This document shows positions 34,301 through 43,316 of a stretch of DNA of 64,000 nt, piece by piece. Within the stretch, counting starts at the first letter, position 1; each line of letters opens with the position of its first letter. The position numbers were made by a program, and so were the translations under genes. Origin of the DNA: Flavobacterium psychrolimnae (lineage in GTDB: Bacteria > Bacteroidota > Bacteroidia > Flavobacteriales > Flavobacteriaceae); NCBI RefSeq assembly GCF_003312425.1, contig NZ_QNUX01000002.1:124001-188000 (forward strand). Reading direction: 5' to 3'. The notes under the pieces were generated by a model. The model searched no databases. It saw only the letters and a program-made list of their open reading frames with translations, and was not told the origin of the DNA.

Positions 34301-37258
34301 AGACCACTATATTTATCTGGGGAACATTCGGCACAACAAAATGAAAAAAGATTAAAGCAATTAGAAGATAAATTTGAAAAAGCAGAGATAAATATACTCA
34401 ACTGTTCTACAACTATGGAAATGGGTGTAGATATTGGTGGTATCTCGACAGTGGTAATGAATAATGTTCCACCGGGTCCAGCAAATTATTTACAAAGAGC
34501 AGGACGAGCGGGGCGTAGAAAAGAAAGTAAATCAATAGCTTTTACAGTTTGTGCTCCAAATCCAGTGGGTTTGAATGCTTTTAATACACCAACTTGGGCT
34601 TTAACACACAAAATTGCACCTCCTTTTATTTCCTTTAATAGCTCACAAGTGATAGAACGTCACATAAATGCTTTCTTTCTTGGGAAGTTTGTACAAACTG
34701 ATGAAGTAAAAGGAATTAGAGTTACCGATAAAATCGAAAGCTTCTTTTTTGATGAAGTAGAACCAATTGCCATAAAATTCGTAAGTTGGTTAATGAGCAA
34801 TGAAGTGATAAATTTTTCAAATCAAGTAACTAATATTGTAAGAAATACAAGTTATGAAGATAAAAACTTCACCTATATTTTGAATAAAGTATTTTCAAAT
34901 TTCAATCAAATACTTAATAAAGCTAGAAGTAAGAAAGAAGGTTTCGAAAGTAAACTAAAGGAGATGGAAGATGAATTTGGTAAAACCACCATCGCTTTTA
35001 AAGCTGTTAATATTCAATATCTACAGTTTCTTAATAAAAACGCATTGACTTTTTTGGCCCAAGAAGGTTTTTTGCCAACTGCAGGCTTGCCAACTGGTAT
35101 TGTTGAATTTGACACAACGAATATTGAAACTTTAAATAAAAGTAATAATAGGAAAAAAGAAAATCCGTCATATTTTATAACAAGAGCATTGACGGAATTT
35201 GCACCAGGAAATAATATTGTTATTGATGGTATGAATTACCATTCTTCTGGGATTATTTTAGATGATAATAGAGGGAATCAAGCTTCCAAAGAAATAATCC
35301 AATTATGTAATTCTTGTGGGTATCAAAGAATTGTCGAAGTATCAGAAGGTCAGAATATTGAAACCGAATGTCCACATTGTCACAACCAAAACTTTAGAGG
35401 CTTAATTTCTGATAACGATGGGAACAAAGGTATTTTTACAGAAATGATTCAACCTGCTGGTTTTGCTGTCGATATTTATCAAACACCAAACAGGAAAATA
35501 TCGGAATCATCAAGAATTCAATATGTTGATCCATTGTTGATTAATGTTAAGCCATGGGAGCAAAACAGCAATACTATTTACGATGTTAGAGAAAGTGAAG
35601 AGAATGGAGAGATTTTATACTATAATGTAGGGAATGGAAGTGGTTTTCATGTGTGTTTGCATTGTGGTAAAACAGCTTTGTCATTAGAAGAACTAATTGA
35701 TCATAGAAGATTAAGAGGAGGTAAAGATGATAAGGGGGGGGCTGCATGTTCTGGTAATTTTTCAACATCAACCATAAGACCAAATGTAATTTTAGGAGGT
35801 CGCTTCAAAACGGATTTTTGTGAAATTAGAATTAGAGAAAATAATGCCTATTCAAAGAATGAAATTTTATTATATTCATTGGGTTCGGTTTTTGTGAAAG
35901 AACTTGCCAGTTATCTAGCTATTGAATTAGGGGAACTTGATTTTGGTATTAAGAGATATGATAATTATTCCACAATTTTCATCTTTGATACAACTAAAGG
36001 GGGTGCTGGATATGCTAATCAATTCTTTTTATATGCAGACGAAATTTTTAAACAATCTAAAAACAAGTTAGAATGTTTATGCCAAAATGCGTGTACAAAA
36101 TGTTTAATTGACAGAAAAACACAATGGCATATCAATCTATTAGATAGAAATATTGCACTAGAATGGTTGAATAACATAAATAATTTTACAATTCCTGCTG
36201 AAATAATAAACAACTATCCTACAGCAAAGAGAATGATAGGAAGCATTAAACAAGAACTAACTAAATTAAACTACGCTTCAAAAATCAAACAAGTTTGGTT
36301 AACCGTAAACCCATTGGTACAAAATTGGGATTTAGATAGTATTTTATTTTTAGAGAATTTAAAAAGTAAATCGGTAGTCAATTTAGTTCTTAAAGGGGAT
36401 CCCATAATTGCAAATAACCAAGATACAATGACATTAATTCAATTGGTGGCTAGGGGTTATAAATTATGGATTCAAAAGAATGTTGAAAACGAAGTATTGC
36501 CTACGGTTTCTTTTGTTCAACTACAAGACGGAACTCTTTACCAATATTTTGTAAACGATACTGTACATCTAGATTTAGATAATAATTGGGGAGAATCTAA
36601 TAACGGAGAGCTTTATAGAGTAGATAGTACAAATATCGCCATTTTTCAACCATTAGAAACAGATAAATTAGTAAATACAGCGACTATTTTTGAAGCTTAT
36701 CTTAATACAAATTCAGTTGTAAGTTCTGTAAATATTGCTGATGAAGTGCTTAATAAACTAGCGAATAAACTAGATTTAAAATCAAAAATGGGAGGGCAAA
36801 AGTTTGATGTATCCTATTCTGACCGCTATTTAAAAACACCATTTGCCTGTTTATTAATGCTACAATTCTTAAATAAACTGCAAGCAATATTAAATTTTGA
36901 AATAGATAATTTTACTTTTTATGGTCAAAAATTCTATAATGAAAGGACTCCAGTAAGGCTTTTCCACGAATTCAAAGATTATGAATCACGCGACAGTTAC
37001 ATAAAATTATTAAGTTATGAATTAGATGCATCTACGGTAAATACCGTATCTGATTCAATTCCACATTATAGATATTTCGAATTTAGTAATGATCGAATTA
37101 AAATAATAATTCGACCAGATGCAGGAGTAGAACATGGATGGAGACTTCATGATAATAATTTAAAAGTAGAAGATATCAATACTTTGAATATTCAATTTGG
37201 TATTATTAAAATGAACAATCACCCTATTTTATATACGATCAGTATTGAAAATATTTAA
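31367..37258 (+). CDS. druE: DruE-like giant DEAD/DEAH helicase with DUF1998
   Basis: 1,963 residues. Helicase motifs: Walker A TTGTGSGKTE (~116-125), LLDEAHTLVGSAASEMALL (~243-261), SATVGSG, and helicase-C NCSTTMEMGVDIGG (~1010) with YLQRAGRAGRR (~1041-1051). Several cysteine pairs (ACRSCGN, CPHCSNN, CNSCGYQ, CPHCHNQ, CLHCGK) form zinc sites, and the DUF1998 cluster reads CQNACTKCLIDRKTQWHINLLDR in pieces near 1570. This matches DruE of Druantia and, more distantly, DrmB/MrfA. It should be an ATP-driven DNA-translocating defence protein. The C-terminal ~330 residues are an extra domain. The methylase-kinase gene begins 63 bases later. Confidence 0.8.
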   Translation: MSQEIKFKKIYTEIQERLKDSILSLWATGDAQFQDYLTNLFEQEKLLAEPVFQNTFPWTPAKESFGDLSNLFQTSFIEKLDKIKGEYEFPKNRSPYVHQITSWNTLLKEKKSIAVTTGTGSGKTECFMLPVLHDLYENCQNEIGVRAIFLYPLNALIGSQKKRMGAWVNALDGLKYAVYNGNTDEDSTAAKKKEAKSELISRKQIRETPPQILFTNPSMLEYILVRDKDVPLLENSKGKLRWILLDEAHTLVGSAASEMALLIRRVVDAFEVDIKDLRFAITSATVGSGEESEKSLKEFMANLCGIEKHQIEVITGKREFKNLPDTFQIDNKKEIELLRIKVYNADAIRLTEITDSLNVKKSSIYEKLEIVDTIVENKNNDVSILPLRTHLFSRGIGGVYVCSNPNCDKHKDFDSKSVMGTMTTYAEKNCSYCNFPMFELVACRSCGNELLKAEKQLERNGNEVLTLSTSISQDNFVVDDIDSDDNDEISATTQSFFFTKRNNNKRYVPQTLEFGIDNNGKIDRSKEVFIEADRDGQCVCPHCSNNLENPLHFRISSSFMNRILSDIFLENTPGADEIRSEMLWEGHKYISFTDSRQGTAKISALINIDNENNWIRSQVFHKLWQEQLGLTENNSNDALLNILKQSLEHATNSVQKRAIQEQIDILKPTSTVNARLSWKQLYDFLNSKSDLKTLFKNNNPREDNFINLEKYSRALLFDNFARRLPRERSLENLGMVSLVYPDLDNVQLPRIAEQYNITIEEWKSLLKIGLDYVIRNQFYFFIDNSMYPYSTSFLKSFQIHNADSSITNAKKWPTFKKNEARPNRLSLLLCAGLGYFSLVEITNKIEEDINELLLEIWKSIRANVLEIDDTGYKLNLEQKTRLQIPEELWLCPVKKRLIDTQFKGFSPWITGSFTEDNIRHFEIKQSQPYTFPKFNLPFNRNEQNELDLSATKDWISSNSVDWKQNGLWNDIHEKIILNRPLYLSGEHSAQQNEKRLKQLEDKFEKAEINILNCSTTMEMGVDIGGISTVVMNNVPPGPANYLQRAGRAGRRKESKSIAFTVCAPNPVGLNAFNTPTWALTHKIAPPFISFNSSQVIERHINAFFLGKFVQTDEVKGIRVTDKIESFFFDEVEPIAIKFVSWLMSNEVINFSNQVTNIVRNTSYEDKNFTYILNKVFSNFNQILNKARSKKEGFESKLKEMEDEFGKTTIAFKAVNIQYLQFLNKNALTFLAQEGFLPTAGLPTGIVEFDTTNIETLNKSNNRKKENPSYFITRALTEFAPGNNIVIDGMNYHSSGIILDDNRGNQASKEIIQLCNSCGYQRIVEVSEGQNIETECPHCHNQNFRGLISDNDGNKGIFTEMIQPAGFAVDIYQTPNRKISESSRIQYVDPLLINVKPWEQNSNTIYDVRESEENGEILYYNVGNGSGFHVCLHCGKTALSLEELIDHRRLRGGKDDKGGAACSGNFSTSTIRPNVILGGRFKTDFCEIRIRENNAYSKNEILLYSLGSVFVKELASYLAIELGELDFGIKRYDNYSTIFIFDTTKGGAGYANQFFLYADEIFKQSKNKLECLCQNACTKCLIDRKTQWHINLLDRNIALEWLNNINNFTIPAEIINNYPTAKRMIGSIKQELTKLNYASKIKQVWLTVNPLVQNWDLDSILFLENLKSKSVVNLVLKGDPIIANNQDTMTLIQLVARGYKLWIQKNVENEVLPTVSFVQLQDGTLYQYFVNDTVHLDLDNNWGESNNGELYRVDSTNIAIFQPLETDKLVNTATIFEAYLNTNSVVSSVNIADEVLNKLANKLDLKSKMGGQKFDVSYSDRYLKTPFACLLMLQFLNKLQAILNFEIDNFTFYGQKFYNERTPVRLFHEFKDYESRDSYIKLLSYELDASTVNTVSDSIPHYRYFEFSNDRIKIIIRPDAGVEHGWRLHDNNLKVEDINTLNIQFGIIKMNNHPILYTISIENI

Positions 37259-37321
37259 CTGTGCAGATATACCGCACAAATAATAAATACATTTGCGAAG
37301 TAATTATTAAAACAAAGATTT

Positions 37322-39778
37322 ATGTCTGATATGGTTGGTAAGGTAGAGAAAAAAATGCTGGATGAAATTTCAGAGAAAATTTGGTCCTCTTTTAATATTT
37401 TAAGAGGTGAGATAAGTGCTGATGATTTTCATTTAGTATTATTTTTATTAACTATCAAGAGAATTGGTTTTAAATATGAGTTTTTATCAAATCCTGTTGA
37501 GAATCAAGTTTCTATTCTTGATTTTTTACGACATTCTGATAATGTTAATGCTTCAAGTATTGTTGACATTTATGGCGTTTATGATTCTTTAATCTATCGT
37601 TTACCAAAGGAAAAACTCGTACAATTATATGAAGTTATAGACTCTATAGATTCTAAAATACTAGATGATAATTTCTTAGAAATATTTGATTTCATTTTAT
37701 ATAAGTTTTTACAATCTTTAGGTAAATTTTCAGGCGAATTTATTTTACCTATTGAGTTAAGTAGGTTCATGATAAATATTGCTAATCCTAAACACAATGC
37801 AATTATTTATAATCCGTTTGCAGGAGCAGCTTCTTTCGGAGTTTTAGCTCCTGAACAAAGTAATTACATAGGTCAAGAAATTAATCAAACAACATGGGTT
37901 GTAGGGGTTTTAAGATTATTAGCGACCAATTCATTTCATTCCAAATCATTAATTTTAGGAGACTCTATTAAACAATGGAATCCAACAAGCCTAAAGTTTG
38001 ATTTAATTATTGCATCACCACCTTTTGGAATGAGATTACCTTTTGGAATATCAGGTAAATGGGGTACAATCAGAAACTTTGAAAATTTTGCGATTGAAAA
38101 AGGGTTAGATGATTTAAAGAATGATGGTAAAATGATTATTTTAGTTCCAGAAAGCTTCCTGTTTTCTAGTGGACAAATTGCAAATTTGAGATACCATTTA
38201 ATTGAACAAGATTTAATAGAATCGGTTATTTCATTTCCAAATGGAATTTTGCATCATACTGCTATTAAAACTTCTGTTTTAGTGATTAATAAAGCTAAAA
38301 AAAGTAAAGGATTTATAAATTTCATTATTGCTGATGATTTTGTAATTAATGGTGTGAATAAATCTAAAACACTTAAAGATTTAGATTTTGTTGAAACTAT
38401 TTCGAAAGGAAAAGAGAGTAGTTTTTTAAAAAAAATCTCCAATGAAGAGGTTAAATCGCATGACAGAGTTTTAGATTGTCAAAGATACTTTTTAGAAAAT
38501 TTTGATGGTGTGAAATTGAATGAATTTGTCACTAGAATAAGAGGACAAAGATTCAATTCTGGTGAAAATGGTAAATGGGTTAAAATTAAAGACCTTAAGG
38601 ACGATAACCATAATTTCTATTTAGATATTGATAAAATTGAAGAAATTCCATTTATCAGACGGGTAAGTAAAATTGAAGAGAGCTGTTTATTGATTTCTAA
38701 AATTGGTAGAACATTAAAACCTACTTTTTTTGAATTTAGTGGTGAATCAATATATATTAATGATGATATTTTAGCATTAAGAGTAGATAAGAAAATTGCC
38801 TTACCAATTTTTGTTGTAATGGAATTCTACAAAGATTATGTTATAGAGCAAGCCAACTCATTTAGAAAAGGGGCTGTTATACCATTTTTAAAAGTTTCTG
38901 ATATTTTATCTATAAAATTTGATTTACCTAATTTGCTTGAACAGCAAAAACAATTAGATTATTTTATTGAATTGACTTCTAAACTTTATGATTTAGAGCA
39001 ACAAAGAGACAATCTAAAGAGTGGTATTAAAAAACATCAATTTGACGAATTTGCTTCGTTAAAGCATTCTTTAGGAGCGCCAAGACAAAATATTTTATCA
39101 AATGCAAAAACTTTAATTAGATTTTTTGAGAATAATAATTCCAATGAGTTTAAAGTTGTTAATGCAAAGTTTTTTGAGCGTTATGGTATCGAATTGAAAG
39201 AAGTTTTTAATCAATTTAAAAATGATATTAATCAAATAAGTACTATTCTTGAAAAAGGAGAAAATGGTTTGTTAGTTAATGATTATAAGAAAGAACTAAT
39301 TTCTTTATTTGAAATTAATGAATTTATAAAAGGGCTATCAAATAATGGTTTTAATTTCAAAATCAACCCCAAACCTTTGAGTGATGTTGATACTATTGAA
39401 AAATATTTAGAGTGTAATTTAACATTATTGAAAATCCTTTTTGATAATATTTTTACAAACGCAAATAAATATGCTTTCGATAGTTTCGATGAAACGAATG
39501 AAGTAGTTATTGAATTAGGATTAATTGGTAATCAATTAGAAGTTTCAATAAAAAATAATGGTAAACCTTTCCCAAAAAATTATAGTAAGGAAAAGTTTAT
39601 TTCAAAATTTAGCACGAATAATGTTAATAAAGGAAAAGGCATTGGTGGTTACGATATTAATAGAATAGCCGCATATTTTGGAAATGAGGATTGGACTTTT
39701 GACTTAAATACTAATCCACTATATCCAGTAGTTTTTAAATTTTTATTCCCTATTAAAAATAGTGTAAATGAGCAATAA
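37322..39778 (+). CDS. N6-adenine methylase fused to S-subunit-like and histidine-kinase-like domains
   Basis: 818 residues in four blocks. (1) Helical HsdM-like N-terminus, ~1-155. (2) Methylase: NPFAGAASFG (164-173, SAM motif I), ASPPFG (231-236, catalytic motif with Ser in place of Asn), LVPESFLFSS. (3) A single type I specificity-like target-recognition segment, ~395-560 (WVKIKDLKDDN; FRKGAVIPFLKVSDILSIKF) and coiled coil. (4) Kinase-like: FASLKHSLGAPRQN with candidate phospho-acceptor His582, N box DNIFTNANKYAF (708-719), NNGKPF (745-750) and GKGIGGYDI (771-779) of a GHKL ATPase. The next gene, overlapping by 11 bases, encodes a receiver. I know of no described defence protein with this order; I infer a methylase whose state is relayed by phosphorylation. 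Confidence 0.75.
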   Translation: MSDMVGKVEKKMLDEISEKIWSSFNILRGEISADDFHLVLFLLTIKRIGFKYEFLSNPVENQVSILDFLRHSDNVNASSIVDIYGVYDSLIYRLPKEKLVQLYEVIDSIDSKILDDNFLEIFDFILYKFLQSLGKFSGEFILPIELSRFMINIANPKHNAIIYNPFAGAASFGVLAPEQSNYIGQEINQTTWVVGVLRLLATNSFHSKSLILGDSIKQWNPTSLKFDLIIASPPFGMRLPFGISGKWGTIRNFENFAIEKGLDDLKNDGKMIILVPESFLFSSGQIANLRYHLIEQDLIESVISFPNGILHHTAIKTSVLVINKAKKSKGFINFIIADDFVINGVNKSKTLKDLDFVETISKGKESSFLKKISNEEVKSHDRVLDCQRYFLENFDGVKLNEFVTRIRGQRFNSGENGKWVKIKDLKDDNHNFYLDIDKIEEIPFIRRVSKIEESCLLISKIGRTLKPTFFEFSGESIYINDDILALRVDKKIALPIFVVMEFYKDYVIEQANSFRKGAVIPFLKVSDILSIKFDLPNLLEQQKQLDYFIELTSKLYDLEQQRDNLKSGIKKHQFDEFASLKHSLGAPRQNILSNAKTLIRFFENNNSNEFKVVNAKFFERYGIELKEVFNQFKNDINQISTILEKGENGLLVNDYKKELISLFEINEFIKGLSNNGFNFKINPKPLSDVDTIEKYLECNLTLLKILFDNIFTNANKYAFDSFDETNEVVIELGLIGNQLEVSIKNNGKPFPKNYSKEKFISKFSTNNVNKGKGIGGYDINRIAAYFGNEDWTFDLNTNPLYPVVFKFLFPIKNSVNEQ

Positions 39779-40931
39779 AGTATATAATATTCTTTGGGTA
39801 GATGATGAACATGAAGATATGCCTGCATTTAAACGGCTAGCTTTAGATTTTGATTTAAAATTGGTCCCGTTTAAATCTTTAGATGCTGGGATGGCTGAAT
39901 TGGAAAGGAATTTAGTTTTATATGATAGTGTTCTGTTAGATGCAAAATTCTTTGAGAAAGAAGATGATGTTGCTGATACGGAAGATACAGATTATGTTCA
40001 TAGGGCAAAGGAGCGTATTTTACAACTTCCAAAGAAATTTGACATTCATATTCTAACAGGTCAAGCTGAAGCTTTTGATAGTAGCGATTTTAAAAAAGCT
40101 TTTAAGAAAGTGTTTAAAAAAGGGATTTCTGAAGATGTAGAGGCATTGTTTAATAGTTTGAAAGTTTCGGCTGAAGGTCAGTTAGATTTTCAAATAAGAA
40201 ATGAATACAAACGAGTATTTGAAATTGGTAACGAAAAGTATTTAGGTTCAAAAATTTATGAACCAATAAGCAATCTATTGAAACAAATTAAAACAACAAA
40301 TGATTTTGAACCAACAAAAGATAATTTGTTGCCATTAAGAAAAATTATAGAAAACAGTTTTGATAGATTATTTGAATTGAGTATCATTCCAGAAGAAATC
40401 TATAAAACTGGGTTAAATCCAACAGTTAAGTTTTTGTGTAATAACAAAAATAATTCCGGATATAGTTTAGTTAAAGATTTTATGCATCCTTCTATGGCGT
40501 ATTTCTTTGACAATCTTGTATTTATTACTCAAGATAGTCAGCACGATAAAAAAGGTTTAAAGCTAAATGTGGATGAGTATATCTCAAATATTAAATCTCC
40601 TTATCTATTCAAAAGTTTAGTTTTTCAACTATTAGATTATTTAATATGGTTAAAACAATTTATTGATGAAAATCCTAATAGAGAACTTAATGCAAATTTA
40701 TGGATCAAGGATAAAAATATTGAAATAGCAACAAATGAGAGTTATCGAATGGGGCAATTGGAGCAGGATGAAAAAGGACATTATCATATTGGGAAATATG
40801 TTTTACAATATCGCAAAATTCATGGAAATTATGATATTGGTGATAAACTTGAAATTACCAAATCAATAGAAAACACAAGTACAACAAAAGATAAGTATCC
40901 ATTTTTTGCAATAAGTTTTAAACAAATATAG
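39768..40931 (+). CDS. Response-regulator protein with large unknown C-terminal domain
   Basis: 387 residues. Residues 6-130 form a receiver: acidic pair in LWVDDEHED (D12, D13), phospho-acceptor candidate D58 in VLLDAKFF, the conserved Thr in IHILTGQ and Lys in KVFKKGIS. The remaining ~250 residues are mainly helical (LRKIIENSFDRLFELSI; LFKSLVFQLLDYLIWLKQF) and contain no DNA-binding motif, so this is likely an effector or signalling domain rather than a transcription factor. Its start overlaps the methylase-kinase gene, implying a fixed ratio of the two proteins and a kinase-regulator pair. Confidence 0.72.
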   Translation: MSNKVYNILWVDDEHEDMPAFKRLALDFDLKLVPFKSLDAGMAELERNLVLYDSVLLDAKFFEKEDDVADTEDTDYVHRAKERILQLPKKFDIHILTGQAEAFDSSDFKKAFKKVFKKGISEDVEALFNSLKVSAEGQLDFQIRNEYKRVFEIGNEKYLGSKIYEPISNLLKQIKTTNDFEPTKDNLLPLRKIIENSFDRLFELSIIPEEIYKTGLNPTVKFLCNNKNNSGYSLVKDFMHPSMAYFFDNLVFITQDSQHDKKGLKLNVDEYISNIKSPYLFKSLVFQLLDYLIWLKQFIDENPNRELNANLWIKDKNIEIATNESYRMGQLEQDEKGHYHIGKYVLQYRKIHGNYDIGDKLEITKSIENTSTTKDKYPFFAISFKQI

Positions 40932-40984
40932 TTTATATTGATGTAGACGCATTCCATATACTGGTTTTTCCTTTACAAAGTAAA

Positions 40985-41657
40985 CCAATAAAAAAATTAA
41001 ATTATGGCTGGCAAAATTTCTATCCAATGTACTGAATATGTTACTTAAATTGATGTAAATGATATTCTAAAACACCAATTAGATGATAAAATATGACTAA
41101 AGTACCAACAGAAAATGAGCGAACAAGCAAAAGAAATGATATTTAAAAAGGAAGCTTTGTAAAAAGTCAAAGCCAATTTTTAAGCAAAAAAGAAACAAGA
41201 AAACGAAATTTTGCTAATAGTTTAGAACAATATAAAAAGTATCTGGAAAAGAAATTACTAGAAAGATTAAAAAAAGTGGAAGAGGAAAGCAAAGATAGAG
41301 TGGTTATATGCAATTTCATGGCCAAGTAATGGAATTAGCTAAAGAAGATTGGCTAGCTACTTAATTCTCATTAGCTACGATTGACGGAATAAAAAAGGGT
41401 CTAATTGACCATAGTTACAGCTCCAAATGCACAATCTCATAAACGTATGATTAAAACCTTAAGAAAATGGGGAGTTTATATGGATGAAGTTTACTTTTTA
41501 GGAGGTTTCGCAAATGATAATATTTTAAAAGCAATGAGAACAAATTTTCTTCGATGATCAAGATTATAATTTAGTAGAAAGTTCAAAAGTAGTACCTTCG
41601 GCGCAAGTTCCATATTTGAGCACTTCAAAATTAAATTCAATATCACAAAATAATTAA
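40985..41657 (+). pseudogene. Decayed 5'-nucleotidase gene and flanking debris
   Basis: The 735-base gap holds no intact ORF. From about 41410 one frame reads TIVTAPNAQSHKRMIKTLRK, WGVYMDEVYFLGGF and then stops; after a shift near 41540 another frame continues QIFFDDQDYNLVESSKVVPS. These are the C-terminal motifs of the cytosolic 5'-nucleotidase family PF06189 (VTARNAPxHxRVIxTL, DExFFLGG, IFFDDQ). The 5' part (40985-41400) has several stops and frameshifts and can be matched only weakly. It is a relic between two defence loci. Confidence 0.65.
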
Positions 41658-41666
41658 ACATACCCA

Positions 41667-43226
41667 ATGATCACAGGCGACTTAAAATCTCAAATAGATA
41701 AAATCTGGAACGACTTCTGGACAGGTGGAATATCAAATCCTTTAACGGTAATTGAACAATTCACCTACCTTATTTTCTTGAAACAACTGGACGACAAACA
41801 AATCCTTATTGAGAAAAGAGCCAATATGCTGGGAGTAACTACCGATAAGCCCATCTATTCTCCTGAACAAAGGGAATTACGCTGGAGCAGCTTCAGAGAC
41901 AAGGATTCAGAAGTGATGTTTGAACTTTTTACACGTCCGCAACGTCATTTGAATGATGTTACCGTTTTTGATTTTATGAAAACATTAGGTAAAGATGGCG
42001 GTGCTTTTACCGAATACATAAAAGGTGCAACCTTTATGATTCCAACGGCAAAATTATTAGACCGTGTGGTACAACAAATTGACAAACTGCCCTTAGACAA
42101 CCGCGATACCAAAGGAGATTTATACGAATACATGTTAGGCAAAATTGCCGAAGCAGGAACTAACGGGCAATTCCGTACCCCGCGCCATATTATCCGTATG
42201 ATGGTCGAGATGACCCAACCCAAAAAAGACGATACTATTTGCGACCCTTCTTGTGGAACAGCAGGTTTCTTGGTGGCTGCTTCTCAATTTATTCACGAAA
42301 AACACGAAGACTGGTTTATAGAAGAACAATTCCGCGAACATTACAACAAAAATATGTTCAACGGCATAGAAATCGATCCCTCGATGATGCGTATTTCCGC
42401 CATGAACTTGCAATTGCACGGCATGGAAAACCCAACGCTTATTGGTAATTCTGCCTTGAGCGAAAGCAACGCCATCAGCAGTCAGTACTCGTTAATCTTG
42501 GCTAATCCACCGTTCAAAGGGGCGCTGGATTATGATGAGGTAGAAAGCAGTTTACTAAACGTAACCAAAACCAAAAAAACCGAATTACTATTCTTAGCTT
42601 TGATTTTGAGAATGCTAAAACTTGGCGGGCGTGCTGCCGTGATTGTGCCCGATGGTGTGTTATTTGGTAGTAGTGGGGCGCACAAAAGCATTCGTAAAGA
42701 ATTGGTAGAAAACCAACAACTGCAAGCCGTAATCTCCATGCCAAGCGGCGTTTTCAAACCCTATGCCGGAGTAAGCACTGCTATTTTATTCTTTACTAAA
42801 ACCAACTCGGGTGGTACGGATACCGTTTGGTTCTATGACATGCAAGCTGATGGATTTAGTCTGGACGACAAACGCAACGCTCAACTCTCGGAAGAGGTAT
42901 TTGAACAATGTTTCGCTGATCCGGAAAGTGTTTTAGAAGAGTTTAAAGGCAAATGCGACATTCCTAACATTTTGTTAGACTGGAAAAAGTTTACTAGCGG
43001 TGTCACCCTGAGCGCAGTCGAAGGGCAAGATCGTACTCAAAAATCCTTTCTAATCCCAAAAGCCGATATTGTAGCCAACGATTACGACCTGAGCATTAAC
43101 CGCTACAAAGAAATTGTCTATGATGAAGTGGTCTATGATAAACCCGAAACACTCATTGCTGACATCAAACAACTAGATTATGATAGAGCAAGAGCACTGG
43201 AAATGTTAGAACAATTGTTGAAGTAA
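41667..43226 (+). CDS. hsdM: Type I restriction-modification methylase subunit HsdM
   Basis: 519 residues. HsdM N-terminal helices (~5-130), then the N6-adenine methylase with CDPSCGTAGFLVAA (motif I, ~192-205) and LILANPPFKG (motif IV, ~275-284), and GGRAAVIVPDGVLFGSS. It modifies host DNA with HsdS and partners HsdR downstream. Base composition here is higher in G+C than the Druantia-like operon, pointing to a different source. Residues ~446-452 (GVTLSAVEG) are encoded by an in-frame copy of a palindromic repeat at 43001-43024. Confidence 0.93.
   Translation: MITGDLKSQIDKIWNDFWTGGISNPLTVIEQFTYLIFLKQLDDKQILIEKRANMLGVTTDKPIYSPEQRELRWSSFRDKDSEVMFELFTRPQRHLNDVTVFDFMKTLGKDGGAFTEYIKGATFMIPTAKLLDRVVQQIDKLPLDNRDTKGDLYEYMLGKIAEAGTNGQFRTPRHIIRMMVEMTQPKKDDTICDPSCGTAGFLVAASQFIHEKHEDWFIEEQFREHYNKNMFNGIEIDPSMMRISAMNLQLHGMENPTLIGNSALSESNAISSQYSLILANPPFKGALDYDEVESSLLNVTKTKKTELLFLALILRMLKLGGRAAVIVPDGVLFGSSGAHKSIRKELVENQQLQAVISMPSGVFKPYAGVSTAILFFTKTNSGGTDTVWFYDMQADGFSLDDKRNAQLSEEVFEQCFADPESVLEEFKGKCDIPNILLDWKKFTSGVTLSAVEGQDRTQKSFLIPKADIVANDYDLSINRYKEIVYDEVVYDKPETLIADIKQLDYDRARALEMLEQLLK
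43001..43024. repeat. REP-like palindrome inside hsdM
   Basis: TGTCACCCTGAGCGCAGTCG followed by AAGG: arms CCCT...AGGG around GAGCGCAGTCGA. It shares 17 of 20 or more bases with the intergenic copy at 44681-44704 and is translated in frame within the methylase. Confidence 0.7.
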
Positions 43227-43228
43227 CG

Positions 43229-43277
43229 AATTTTGGGGTTGCCAACCCCAAAATTAGGCAGATGCCAACTGCCCAAT
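43229..43277. repeat. Two palindromic mini-elements between hsdM and the YhcG-like gene
   Basis: AATTTTGGGGTT-GCC-AACCCCAAAATT at 43229-43255 and a second hairpin, GGCAG-ATGCCA-ACTGCC, at about 43257-43273. They belong to the same family as three palindromes inside the next gene: A/T-rich ends, G-rich arm, three-base centre. Confidence 0.75.
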
Positions 43278-43316
43278 TCAAAACAACATTAAAATACTAT
43301 TATAAAGAAGAATGCT

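Noticed and set aside
28354..37258. DISARM (DrmA/DrmB) as the identity of the large helicase locus
   Set aside because: The helicase and DUF1998 parts are in one 1,963-residue chain, there is no PLD-type DrmC, and the neighbour resembles DruH; Druantia III fits better.
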